Shown here one piece after another: positions 35,026-45,960 of a stretch of 64,000 bases of DNA. The position numbers and the translations under genes were made by a program. Positions within the stretch are counted from its first letter, which is position 1, and every line of letters begins with the position of its first letter. The notes under the pieces are model-generated. The model was not told where the DNA came from. It worked only from the letters and a program-made list of their open reading frames with translations, and ran no database searches. The DNA is taken from the NCBI GenBank assembly GCA_030220185.1, contig JASPKZ010004202.1, positions 3,665,001 to 3,729,000 on the forward strand, given 5' to 3'. The stretch comes from Diploptera punctata. Lineage: Eukaryota; Arthropoda; Insecta; Blattodea; Blaberidae.

Positions 35026-35384
35026 TTTTTCCTTCCCTCTTTCATTGACTTTCTCAATCTAAAGTATTTACTATATATGTTTTTGTTTTTTTTTCTCTCC
35101 TTTATTTTCCTGAGTTTGACTTTTCTCTATGTAAATGTTTTTTTATGTTTTCTAACGTCACCAGGGGTTTATATAGACACGATCTGTCGGGAGGAAATTT
35201 CTAATTCTGGATCATATGCTTACTTTTTTGAATATACAAGAGCATGGAGGGCTTCCCCGGATGAGATATCAGCTCAATGTCATGGCCTACTCCGAGATAA
35301 CATAACGGTTTAATTAAAGAGACAATTGGACATACAGTACATTAAATTCTTGTAATGCATGCAGTTATGCATTACAATCATTCT
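35026..35384. other. Unassigned sequence
   Basis: T-rich then open in one plus frame to 35313; no motif recognised. Confidence 0.3.
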
Positions 35385-35893
35385 TGTTGTCCCAACTTCT
35401 GTAAAAAATATTAAACTAAAAATATATAAAACTGTTATTCCCCCAGTTCTATTACATGGATGCCAAACTTGGATTCTTATTTCATGGGAGGAGAAAAATA
35501 TTACGAGTATTTGAGAATAAAGTTATTAGGAAAATTATTGGACCTAGAGAGAGAGAGATAGACGTACACACAGGCGAATAGAGAAGACTACATAAAAGTT
35601 AACTACATGATTTTTATAGGATACCAGATATAAGAACAGTTGAGACTTAGTAGAATCTAATGGGCAGGACATGTGGCACAAACGGCGAAGAAAAGATGGA
35701 CATGCAAGTTTCTTGAAGGAAATTGGAGGGAAAATGACCAGTTGGTAGTCTACGAACATGGTGGGAGAATAATATTAACCATGATTTGAGATTATGCAGG
35801 TGATGATTGTAAAACATCGGCTCAGGATAGGAATGTGTGGAGAGCTTATGTCCATGGGCCATGAACCTATGGTTCGATAGTGCCAGTGAGTTA
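35385..35893 (+). mobile_element. LINE-A degenerate 3' copy
   Basis: Nucleotide match to LINE-A from the tatataaaactgttattc region to ggttcgatagtgccagtgag. Numerous indels and stops. Confidence 0.8.
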
Positions 35894-36121
35894 TGTTCGA
35901 TTACATATTCGTACTAACAAGAGGGATGTGGTACAGATGCTTAAGGAACTATTAGGGACATAGGTTTGTGATATTTACCTCACAAGTATGGAAATATAAT
36001 TAAAAAACTCAAATAACAGAGTTGTACCAACTGAAAATCGAGCCCTCTGCGTCTGAGGCGACCACAGTGGTAAACTAATTATCTTTATCATTTATTTTTC
36101 TCGTTCTTTCATTCGATCTTT

Positions 36122-36655
36122 CTTCTTCTTCGTCACGATTTAGGCTTATTTACTAGCCGGTTCCTGCTCCAAATTCCTGTTGTTTCCATCTTTTCATTGG
36201 TCTACCCAAACTTCTTCTTCCTCGTGGTGAATAGCTGTATGCTGCTTTTGGTATTCTATTCTCAGTCATCCTTGCTATGTATTCTTACCAGTTTGTTCTG
36301 TATTTCACTATTGTTGTGTTCAATTCCTCTACTTTTAGTTGTCTTATTTCTGGGTTATGTTTTTTGTCTGTTCTTTGATATCCTGCTATTGGTCTGAGGA
36401 ATTTCATTTCAGCAGCTTGTATTCTGGCAGATTGTTGTGTTGTCACTGTCCGTGTTTCGGACCCATAAGTAATAATAGGCACTGCCATTGTCTTGTATAA
36501 TTTCATTACAGAGTCTTTCCTGGCTTTATTTTTCAAAGTTCTTTTTAGTGTTCCTGTTATATAATTAAACTTATTTAGTTTGTTATTTATATCTGTTTCC
36601 GCTGTGTATGATATTTCGCTCTTTAATTCTGAAATTCAGTTTGTCTATTTCCTCC
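36122..36655 (-). mobile_element. LINE-D 3' copy
   Basis: Minus strand: KLYKTMAVPIITYGSET, RIQAAEMKFLRPIAGYQRTD, NPEIRQLKVEELNTTIVKYR then a stop in place of Trp-Lys continuation; degraded RGRRSLGRP follows; (TTC)n tail at 36122. Confidence 0.85.
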
Positions 36656-36827
36656 CTCGTTCTCCTTTCTTTAATTTGTTTATATTATGTATTTATTAAC
36701 TCCTTTTTTTATTTCATTCTAGCGTTTCATTATTATTTTATTTTCCTAATTCTTTCATCTTATCATTCGTCATTTCACTCCTTCTTCGTGTGGGCAGTGT
36801 TCCGTTTACATTCAGGTGTATTCCCAG

Positions 36828-36975
36828 AGTACCATTGATATCCAGAAATGGTGCTGCAGATGGAGTGCTCCGTCTTTGAAAGATTTGGCAACCTATAGTT
36901 GATTTGGCAAGAGACTATAAATGAAGTTCTTACTGTCAAAACTAACCTAAATAAATTCTTTGTTATGTTATAGCA
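36828..36975 (+). mobile_element. Mariner 3' end fragment
   Basis: Shares atatccagaaatggtgctgc and the following 120 bp with the mariner fragment at 53030. It is the end of a transposase gene plus terminal sequence. Confidence 0.6.
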
Positions 36976-37054
36976 ATGTTGCCATTACTTATTTTTTAAA
37001 TTTCTTTCTTTCTCGTTTTCTTTCGTTTACACTGTTATTTCTTTTTGCTTTACC

Positions 37055-37311
37055 TTTGTTAACTTTTTTTGTCTTATCCACACACACAAACACAAGACAG
37101 GACGCACACCCAGACCCAAGGTGGAGATTTAAAATCCCCTATCCCGCCGGGAATCGAACCCGGGTCGCCACGGTGACGGACAAATAAAAAGTTGCCAACA
37201 GCGCGTGGTGTTCCCAAGTGGTCACCCATCCAAGTACTAACCACGCCCAATGTTGCTTTACTGCGGTGATCGAACGAGAACCGGTATTTTCAACATGGTA
37301 TGGCCGTTGAC
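37055..37311 (-). mobile_element. 5S rRNA/tRNA T-arm composite, probable SINE
   Basis: Minus strand: a 5S-like head (37311-37194), then a TTTTT run, a T-arm-like module CCGGGTTCGATTCCCGG with B box at about 37149-37165, a ggggattttaaatctccacc segment and a tgtgtgtg/aaaaaaa tail. Chimeric 5S-tRNA SINEs are known (AmnSINE type); this assignment is inference from one copy. Confidence 0.55.
37194..37311 (-). rRNA. 5S rRNA-like sequence
   Basis: About 118 nt. Recognisable 5S segments on the minus strand: CGGCCATACCATGTTGAA, CGGTTCTCGTTCGATCACCG, GGTTAGTACTTGGATGGGTG (C-box region) and CTTGGGAACACCACGCGCTG. A T5 run lies 3 nt after the end, like a Pol III terminator. A single copy with changes in the A-box area (gcagtaaagcaacatt) argues for a retro-copy or SINE head rather than a gene of the 5S cluster. 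Confidence 0.75.
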
Positions 37312-38082
37312 TATCGAATGCCTTAGTATCTCAAGAGCTTTTAATATTACAAAGGATAAAAATATAAGCTAACAAAGTTACGATCCAAGTACCAGATAAT
37401 AAACATTTTCTAGAAGCTTTATGAAAACATAAATACCACTTTCTTATGATAAACAACTCGACATCAGAATGACACCATTCACTTTAAGAATATGATCATA
37501 AAAACGCACCTTTAGCTTGGAGATAGCGAGCTCTTTCTGTATGCTCCATGAATCTCGTGTACTTTTCTTTACTACTTTATTAAGGTTATGCCGTAACCTT
37601 CTGCGTAACAGAGCGCGGCTTCGCTAAACAACAACGGCATGATAGATTCGTTCCATCTCATTTCCTACACAAAATTGTCGTTCCAGCTTTTAATATTCGG
37701 AATTTATTCCCCCATGTACTGCGCTGTTCACTTTTTTCCCTTTCTATCCTATCTTTTTTCTCTCTGGAACCTTGTTTCTCCTTGTATCCCGTTCTTTTTT
37801 TTTCTATTTTTACGCCCTCTCTCCACTGGACGTATAAACTAGAGGTTGAATAGGTTTATATTACATGACAAAGTCAAACTTATTTTACTTTTAGAAACAA
37901 TAGACATTCATGTGGATATGTGATTCTTTTGCAATCGTTCTGTTCCATGCTGCTGAAACAAAACTTTTGATCGAAAATTATGTTAGATATAGTGGAACAA
38001 AATCCTGGATTTTATGCTACAAATATTTTATAAAATAACGAAAAAACTAGTAACATTGCAAGTCCATGGATTCTCTCTATAA
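37312..38082. other. Unassigned AT-rich sequence
   Basis: Nothing supported. Confidence 0.3.
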
Positions 38083-38178
38083 CTAACTCAGTGGCGCTAT
38101 CGAACCCGTAGGGGATGTATGGAGAGCTTATGTCCACGAGGCCTTGAACCTATGGGTTCGATAGTGCCAGTGAGTTAG
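38083..38178. mobile_element. Two LINE-A 3' stubs back to back
   Basis: 38083-38111 is the inverted terminal 29 bp (ctaactcagtggcgctatcg); 38112-38178 is about 65 bp of the plus-strand 3' end with a gttagtta tail. Their truncated ends meet, with tails pointing outward. Confidence 0.8.
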
Positions 38179-38199
38179 TTATGGCGTTTGGTTAACAGG

Positions 38200-38478
38200 T
38201 CCCCTTCTTAGAAACACATGAGGAAAATCATACATAAAACAAGAAGAGATAAAGTTAAAGATGAAAAAATAATGATACAGCTGGATATGTAAGCAATTAA
38301 TTGGTAAATAAGAGAAGAATGGAACTTGCACTTGACAGGATGGTTCGTATGCCAAGATATAATATACCGACAGGTGAAAGGTCACCTGGAAGACCAAAGA
38401 AACGTTAAAATATTCTTGGTTTTTGAACTGAACAGGGTGTAAGCCTAGCGCAATTATGCAGAGAAGAAGAAGAAGAAA
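38200..38478 (+). mobile_element. LINE 3' stub, family not named
   Basis: Reads RMVRMPRYNIPTGERSPGRP then KKR stop; (GAA)n tail at 38461-38478. Same C-terminal GRP layout as the other families. Confidence 0.65.
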
Positions 38479-38515
38479 ATATTATATATGTATATATATA
38501 TTGTCATTTAATAAT

Positions 38516-38946
38516 AGATAGATCATCGGTTGATTAATGGCTTTGACATCGTCCTATTCCTAATAGCCACTTTTGTCGTCCCATCCAATCTCCTGGTTGT
38601 AGATGTTTCTCCTTCATGTATAAACATATTCCCTGACTCCAGGAGGTTTTAGGTCTTCCTCTCCCTCGTCTTCCCTCAGGTTTCCATTCGCTGGACATGT
38701 CCGTACCATCTTAATTGCTGAGTTTTAATATAATCTAAAATAGTGTCTTCAATCTTCATTTTCTCCCTTATAACTGAGTTCCTAATTTTTTCTCTTATTG
38801 AAATTCTTGCTGTCCTTCGTATAAAATCCATTTCCGTTGCCGAAAGGTACTTATTTGTTTTTTGTTGTTAATGGCCAAAGTTCTGGTCCATAAGTAATGA
38901 TGCTTTTAACAATTGTATGATATATTCATTTTATTTTTATTACTTA
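38516..38946 (-). mobile_element. LINE 3' copy, family not named
   Basis: Minus strand: MDFIRRTARISIREKIRNSV, REKMKIEDTILDYIKTQQLR, WYGHVQRM, degraded later. The 14-bp TSD TGTCATTTAATAAT lies at 38502-38515 and 38947-38960. Related to LINE-E by the RKIRN and WYGH blocks. Confidence 0.8.
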
Positions 38947-39159
38947 TGTCATTTAATAATTATTGTAAAATATTACGATAAAAGTAGCAATGTTGCTGTC
39001 TATGAATTCCCCATATACAGAGTGAAAACGAAAAACTTTCAGAAGTTGTTCATTAGTGTTAGCGTAGGATTTTGATATAATATTTAGAAGGATATTCTTG
39101 TGACACAAAAAGAAATGGTAAGAGTATAAGGTAGACGTTAATCATATTGTAGCGCATCG

Positions 39160-39770
39160 TAATAATGACACTTAAATTTGGCGGGAAAAGCGAGAATAGA
39201 TTTGTGAGTCGCCGACTCGCGAGTCGAAAGAACACATCACCGAAATATCTGACTGTCATTCCATACGTCTCCACCAACATCTCCGATTCTTTCGGGAAAG
39301 ATCGGTGGCCAGATGCTTCTATGTTCGAAGTATTGTTGAATCTAAGCCTTGAAAATTTCTTCCCGTCTATATAAAATGTGACGAGGACGGATGCCAGTCA
39401 ACATGTTTTAGCAGGGGTATAACGAACGGAGCGAGAGATATTTGCAGCGAGTGAAGGCAAATGAAACTGTGAAATAATTCTGAAACAGATAAACTTTGAA
39501 ACTAGATTAATTATTGTGAGTGGAAATTGTGAACAAACTGTTACCGATGATTTGTACAATCAAATTTCACATTTGTGTGAATTATTTACGCCGAAGCTAC
39601 GTGACGTCGAACCTCCCTGGCCACGGCAGAATATTATTCAAAGCAAATGCTTATACTTTCACCTTTTGCTCCGAAGAAAACGCTCCTCCTGATCTTAGGA
39701 TCACAGGCAAATCCTTCAGTTTTATTAATACAGCACAATATCAAGTTTGACCGGACTTAGGTGTAAATTA
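39160..39770 (+). other. Unassigned, with TATA-like motif
   Basis: Less AT-rich than its surroundings. TATATAAAA at about 39368 is followed 25-30 bp later by ccagtcaac, which could mark a core promoter of a host gene or an LTR. ORFs on both strands are unrecognised. Confidence 0.25.
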
Positions 39771-40835
39771 GGGTTATAACTAGAGCGAGGATTTTTATGA
39801 AATTTCATGTTTTAAAACTATTAGTCAGAGAGCGCTGAGACAAAGTATCTTTACATTTTATGATATGTAGAATAAAATAAGACCTTCATATTTTTTCATA
39901 TTTCATAATATTTTGGCAAAATGTTCATATTTCTGTAAAAATTTAATATTCCTTCATATTTTTCAACTTTCAATTTTTTTAAATAAAATTTCTATTAATT
40001 CGTTAAAAACATTTTTGGGGTGACTGCAGTTTTGAAATTTTTTGACAATGTAATATGGTAGACAGCAAAAATTCCTAAGTATCCCATCTGGAACAAGATA
40101 AATAGATTTGATAAAAGAAAATAATTGAAAAAAGGAGAGATGGAAAGACCAAGTGGAGGCTTTTGTCCTAAACTATAGAAAAAGAACAGGGATTTCCTAA
40201 TCTGTGACAAGAACATGAATAAGTAGAATAACAATGTTAGAATAATAACCACCCACTCTTCTTTCTCAGGTAGAAACCTATTCCTTTTAGCTACCTAAGG
40301 ACAGTCATTATTTTATGAATGGATTACAGTATTTAAATGTAGGTAAGATTGCTGCTGCTAAACTTGAAGCTGTGCTGTGAAATAAGGTCTTGCTCTACAG
40401 TTAATGAAATTCTTAAAGTTCTTGTAGGTAAGGCCAATATTATTCTCACTTACATCAAACTATCATATATGTAGTGCAGTACATGATTGCTCCCATAACA
40501 TCATATAATGTGGAGCATACTTTTTGATCGTACAAAATAATTCTGACAGACAGGCATTAAAAAATACATAAAAAGCTCCTAACTGTGTATTACGAACAGA
40601 ATTGATAATTTGATTATTCAAAGCACATGCATACATACTGTGCTCGGGCAAATTTCATGGAAAAACTAATGTTAAAATAATTCTAACTACATTTCACTAT
40701 GTTCATGTGTGTAATGTATAGGATTAAAAATAATTGTAATTGCAAAGAGAGTTTTGAAATACTCCCTAGAATTATTTGTGGATTAATTTATTTTAACATC
40801 TTGTTTCTCCAAATATGACATATAGTACTTGGTCT

Positions 40836-41095
40836 ACTGCGATGAGCAGGACATGTGGCACGAATGGGGGAATGAGGGAATGAAAGACGTGCATGGAAGC
40901 TTCTTGTAGAAAGCCAGAGGGAAAACGCCCAGTTGGTAGACCAAGAATGAAGTGGGGGAATAACATTAACCATGATTTGAGGGAAAGATTATAGAGGGGA
41001 TGATTGGAAAACATTGGCTCAGGATTGGGATGTATGGAGAGCTTATGTCCTTGTGGCCATGAACCTACGGGTTCGATTGTGCCAGTGAGTTAGTT
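40836..41095 (+). mobile_element. LINE-A 3' copy
   Basis: Matches from ctactgcgatgagcaggac to the gtgccagtgagttagttag tail. Small deletions break the frame. Confidence 0.85.
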
Positions 41096-41345
41096 AGGAC
41101 TTGGTCTACGTGTGTTCTGATTCATCCAATTTAATGTTATTGTGGCATTTATATATACTGGAATTCATTATCTTTATGCAAGGTAAATAGAAGTCATCCA
41201 AACTGTACCTACTCTAAATTTTGTCAGTGGTATATCCGATGGAAGCAAGTTACAACGGTTACTATGTTTTGTTTTTTATTTATGTTTGGATTTCGTAATT
41301 AAATATCATTAGATAAATTAACTGATCGCGTTTTATATAAACCCA

Positions 41346-41655
41346 GTATTAATTTATTGAAATAAAGTGTCAAACTACAGGCTTGGGGTAGATGGATGTT
41401 GAGACTTCCACATTTTCTAGACAATCTCCAAAGGATGTCCAACTGGGTTCTCAGTCCTGCATGACGGCCCCTTTGCCCCAGAATATGCGTCTGGTACTCA
41501 TTTTAATTAAGAGCTGTGTAGACTCTAGGGCTATGATGCCGCCAGAAGGTTTGGTCCAGCTAAAAACCTGACCCCATTGAGACTCAAACCCACGACCTTC
41601 CGGCTTGTTAGCGTGATTCCTCACACAATATACTTCAATGTGAGCCATTAAAATT
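41346..41655 (-). mobile_element. SINE-4 (tRNA-like head)
   Basis: Minus strand: the head near 41645 has a B-box-like ggtcgtgggtttgagtctca, followed by a body of about 230 bp. The A box is degenerate. Only one copy here, so the assignment rests on head and layout. Confidence 0.5.
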
Positions 41656-42026
41656 GCTTCAAATCACGAACATGATATTTTATTGATAAGAATCAATAAA
41701 ACCTCATAATGTTAAAAATTCCAACATTTATTATATTAAATGATATTTTATATTGAGTCAGAAGTAATGAAAAATTAATTAAAATGGAAATACAGTGAAA
41801 CTCTTGATTTCTTGAGCTACAAAAAGGTCTTCTTGTCTCATTTGTATGCTTGTATGTATACCCATAAATTATACAGGGCTTGTGTATATAAATATGTGTA
41901 AAAAGTTGAAAAAATAGTAGCTTAATACTATTTTTGTGTCCTAATTTTCATAATTTTCATATTTTGTTATTATGATTTCATATTTTAATATAGTTTTCTT
42001 CATATAATTCCTCGCTCTAGTTATAA

Positions 42027-42289
42027 CTTTTTGGACTTTTGTGAAATAAAATATTTCCTGTGCAATGAATGGGTGAACTTTTGCTTAAAATCATGGAAAA
42101 AGGCCTTCATTTCACTGAGCTTCAAGAAAAGATCACCCCCAAATTAATATTAAATATTGATATATAAATATATTTGGGGGTGACCTTTTCTTGAAGTTCA
42201 ACGAAATGAGGGCCTTTTTCAATGGTTTTAAGTAAACGTTCACCCATCCATTGCACAGGAAATATTTTATTTCACAAAAGTCTAAAAAG
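42027..42289. repeat. Long hairpin element between TTATAA sites
   Basis: Arms of roughly 120 bp (CTTTTTGGACTTTTGTGAAA at the left; its inverse with few changes at the right) around a 30-bp AT loop, flanked by TTATAA at 42021-42026 and 42290-42295. A transcript would fold into long dsRNA. Confidence 0.8.
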
Positions 42290-42710
42290 TTATAACTCTA
42301 ATTATATATATATATATACATTAAGGCATATTCTATGCCAGGTACCACCTATGAATTTTCGTTCGAAGAACATGCTAGTGTCATGTTGACCAACGTGATA
42401 ACAACGTTCCCGTTAGAGTCAGTTTCCATCATGTTTATTCACATATAAGGAGATTCTATCCCACGAGTCAACCTACATTAGTGTCAAATTAAGGTGAGAA
42501 AACTGGCAAGTTAATGTTAGTTTGGGCACGTTAGGGTGAGAAAACTGGCAAGTTAGTGTTAGTTCGGGCAAGATAGGGGGAAGATGGGCGAATTAGTGTA
42601 CACCAAACACGTTTAGTGTTTCATAGAGCGTTTTTGTGATAAGTTGGCTTGCACTGTCTGCGCAATGACTAATACGTATTTTACATTGTAAATATAGTGA
42701 TTTTATATTA

Positions 42711-43586
42711 CAGTAAAAACCTGTCTTAGCCGGAACCTTTATAAGAAGGAAACTTGTACAGACAGAAAAATATCTCCATAACGGTACGATTTTATGTGTA
42801 AAATCGTCCTGTATCAGCCGGAAACGTTCATAACGCACTGTAAATCATCCTGTATAAGCCGGAAACATTCATATCGCACTGTAAATCATCCTGTATAAGC
42901 CGGAAACATTCATGTCGCACTGTAAAATCATCCTGTATAAGCCGGAAACCTTCACAACGCGGAAACAGCATGTTTTTAAGGGTCAATTTCACCATCAGAG
43001 GTTATTACGCCAGTTTTCCCTGTGTATAAAGCATAGCTTAAACTGGCGTAAAACAGTTACCTGTCTTGGTAAAACCGACCCTAATTTACCAATCGTTAAT
43101 TTTTACTTCAGTAAAACGGAAAATTATTCCTAAGCGCGTTCTAATTACAGTATTAATGACCACACGTGAAAGTTCTGCGTATGACGCTTTCTGCACTATA
43201 TCGTTTTACCTTCTTGTGTTGCCATTGTATTGCGGGGATACCCTTGCTTATGTGTGTAACAGCGGGGAATCCCTCGATTTTCCTTGCCTGCTTACGTTAG
43301 GCCTAGCTGCGAGGGAGTTGGGAAACTCTTCAGTCTTCCTGTAGTTGAGTTCCTTCTCGCTTTATTGTAACAAAGTTGTTTTGTATTGCCGTGTGTTGTG
43401 TTACATACACTATTTTGTCTGTGTTTCAGTTGAATATGTTATGTCTTTAAAGCGTGCATGTAAAACCCTTACACTGCGTGAGAAAATTCAAGCTTGTAAT
43501 TTGGGAACTCTTTATAAGAAGGAAAACTGCCAAGACAGAAATATATTTAAGGAACCGTCATGTTCCATCATAGACAGGTTTTACTG
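42711..43586 (+). mobile_element. Tigger/pogo-like non-autonomous element, copy 2
   Basis: CAGTAAAAACCTGTCT and, inverted, CAGTAAAACCTGTCT form TIRs with TA on both sides (42709-42710, 43587-43588). It retains a start codon at about 43440 with MSLKRACKTLTLREKIQAC, the CENP-B-type DNA-binding start, then terminal sequence; no catalytic triad. Four tandem copies of a roughly 54-bp cctgtataagccgg unit near 42790-42960. Confidence 0.82.
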
Positions 43587-43611
43587 TAGTATGATCTCAA
43601 CTTCTTATTTC

Positions 43612-43686
43612 TTCTTCTTCTTCTTTCTTCCAATTATTAGGCCAAGGCCTCTTACGATCCTATAGAAAAATTTTCCCTCCAGCGTT
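43612..43686 (-). mobile_element. LINE-C, 75-bp stub
   Basis: Only the last 75 bp of LINE-C (ttaggccaaggcctcttacg). The 12-bp TSD ACTTCTTATTTC lies at 43600-43611 and 43687-43698. Confidence 0.8.
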
Positions 43687-43723
43687 ACTTCTTATTTCAT
43701 TTCAAGTAAATTCTTGTATTATA

Positions 43724-44663
43724 CAGGGTGAAAATTATTTAAACCGACAATCTCTGCGAGGTTATAGGGGACACCAAAACAAATGTTTTTCTCTAATGCC
43801 ATTTTTTCCTATGATGATTATTTAAAACAGGTAGAGGGCGTATTACGCTCTTCATTTGTCATGACTGCAACTGCTGTTGATGGTAGGAATTGTTTTGTCC
43901 ACCAGTGTAGTAGTGAATTGTATCTGTTTACTAGTGGAGCAATACACCTGGAGTGAGTACACTGATATGTGTGGGCCGGTGTTGTTGGGGACTGTTTAAT
44001 TGGGACATATCTCCTACCTAGGCCATTAAATGGCAGGCACTATTACAATTTTCTCGCCCGAGCATTACCAGAATTGCTGGAAGACATCCCGCTTCCTACA
44101 AAACAACGCATGTGGTTCCAACATGACGGGGCGCCGGCACATTTCAGTTGTAGTGTGCGTCGATTCTTGAACCAAGGGTTATCAGAAAAGTTTATTGGCA
44201 GAGGTGGTCCTGTACCATGGCCTGCTCGATTCCCAGATATCACCCCGTTGATTTTTTTTGTGTGGGGAGAGATGCGCAACCTTGTTTACACAACTCCTGT
44301 TGCATCAGAAAAGGATCTGGTTGCCCGGATAGTAGCAGCAGCAGGAGCAATTAACGATACTCCTGAAGTTTTTGCCCGTGTTAGACAGAACATGATCCGC
44401 CGGTGTAACCTTTGTTTACATGTCAATGGTGGCATTTTTGAACCTCTACTGTAATTTAAGTAATTGCGTTGTGTTAATGTGTTGTCTCTCTTGGTAATAA
44501 AAATGCAAAAGTGTTTGTTGGTTTAATTAATTTGCCGCTAGAGAAATCTTCCTCTACCGGTTTAAATAATCCTCATAGGAAAAAATGACATTAGGGGAAA
44601 ATATTTGTTTTGATGTCCCCTACAACCTCCCAGAGCTTGTCGATATAAATAATTTGCACCCTG
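43724..44663 (+). mobile_element. Mariner-like element, internally deleted
   Basis: TIRs of about 115 bp: left cagggtg.aaattattta, the right end its inverse, flanked by TA. About 940 bp, shorter than a full mariner. The right terminal 12-13 bp is tandemly repeated to about 44690 (ttgcaccctgta). Confidence 0.85.
43969..44454 (+). pseudogene. Mariner/Tc1-type transposase, C-terminal part
   Basis: 161-codon frame ending at a natural-looking stop. It contains MWFQHDGAPAHFS, carrying the second catalytic Asp, and WPARFPDITPLIFFVWG, where the family has an Asp before FFxWG. Here that position is Ile, so the third catalytic acid is missing. The N-terminal DNA-binding region and first catalytic Asp are deleted. 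Inactive by these criteria. The C-terminal RVRQNMIRRCNLCLHVNGG is typical of insect copies. Assigned by motif and TIRs. Confidence 0.85.
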
Positions 44664-44690
44664 TATTGCACCCTGTATTGCACCCTGTTA

Positions 44691-45349
44691 TTGTTGTTAA
44701 AAAAATAATATTCACATAATGCAATAATAAATTGTGAATTTTTCCGTTTTTTAAGTAAGTTTATGTGGGTGTTACTGTGGCATGGGTCCTCTGTATAAAA
44801 TGTTGATAGGAGAAGAGATTTTAACCCATGGACCACAGCAACATGAGCAGTTCATGTCTCGCTGCACATTGAATTATGCAAATTAGTATTCATTACATTT
44901 AAACGTGGGCTATCTACACGATCCCAAGAGAATAAACAAAGGATTGCATCTGAATGATGTAAATCAGGTGCCAGCTTGTGTACAACATTCTGATTTATTA
45001 GGAGCCTGACGCTACCTCTGTTCCAGAGCAAGTCAAGCCCAAAACTAACTTTCACATACTCTATGTCTAAAAATACATTTACAGTATAGGACTACAGTAC
45101 AATATTCTACCTGTTAAAGATTAATAAGTTTGACACATAATTTTAATGATATAAAAACTTAAATTCCACTTCCATTCTGAAGAGATTCGAAAACGTATTT
45201 TTATTACACGCTTTATATTTAGCTTGACCTGTATCTATCTATGTAACGGAATATTTCAACGCAATTTTCACCCATTTAAAATCATCGGATCGACTTGAAA
45301 CTTTGTATGCTTGTAGAGGACCCGTGACAATACAATAATTTCATATTTA
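44691..45349. other. Unassigned sequence
   Basis: No supported gene or repeat. Confidence 0.3.
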
Positions 45350-45499
45350 TTATATACAACTTTCCTCATTAGAGGATTGCCTCAAGGACAAAGTGATACA
45401 GACAATTAACTTTTGGAATTGATGAAATACATTCTGTAAATACAATTTTAAAAATTCAAATTGTAGGCCTAATTGAAGTGTACATACTATAATGTAGAA

Positions 45500-45960
45500 A
45501 ATTTTGTAAACGTGGTTTCTTAAAATTGAAATTGATCCTCTAATGGCGGCTATGGAAATTTTAGAAAGATACACCCTGTCCAAATCTAAGGAATTCCAAA
45601 ATTTGGGACTGACTGACTGATATGTGGCAATGACCAGCATTGCCCAGTGTGCCGCTTCTTGGGAACCAGTTGAGGTCCCTTGGCGGCCAAACACCATTGT
45701 GTCTCTTCAGTAAGGGTTTAGTTTCTTAGCCCTTGCGTGTCTCGCGGATTATGTGTTCAGCCGGAGTAACCGTAGCAGGTATGGATGATATGAGGATGGT
45801 CCCTCACCAGAGCAGGGTCATCATAAACCACGTCGGCGGACAAGCAGTCAAAATTTGGGGCTAAGAATCCTGGTATAGTACCTCTTGCCCCGATCATCAA
45901 TCCTGTGACAGTTATATTGGTATTTATCTTTGTAATAGTCAATTCTTGGTCATAAGTAAT
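45500..45960 (-). mobile_element. RT-element C-terminal remnant
   Basis: Minus strand: TVTGLMIGARGTIPGF near 45900 and FWNSLDLDRVYLSKISIAAI with RGSISILRNHVY near 45590-45500. I recall this pair of blocks at the C-terminus of annotated insect reverse-transcriptase elements (R2-type annotations). Stops and shifts between them. Confidence 0.5.

Larger units (their letters stand above)
39780..42020. mobile_element. TTATAA-flanked element with CTAGAGCGAGGA termini
   Basis: CTAGAGCGAGGA at 39780 and TCCTCGCTCTAG ending at 42020 are exact inverted repeats, each next to TTATAA (39774-39779 and 42021-42026). Subterminal regions on both sides are rich in ttcatatttt. No transposase ORF recognised; a LINE-A copy and a SINE have inserted inside. 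GTTATAAC is itself a palindrome, so the TIR/TSD boundary is ambiguous. Confidence 0.55.

Noticed and set aside
36960..37187. Plus-strand ORF ending VATVTDK
   Set aside because: Runs through the antisense of the 5S/T-arm composite; the apparent protein is antisense SINE.
39165..39374. 69-codon ORF as a host gene
   Set aside because: No recognisable motif, splice signals or conservation evidence; kept only as unassigned.
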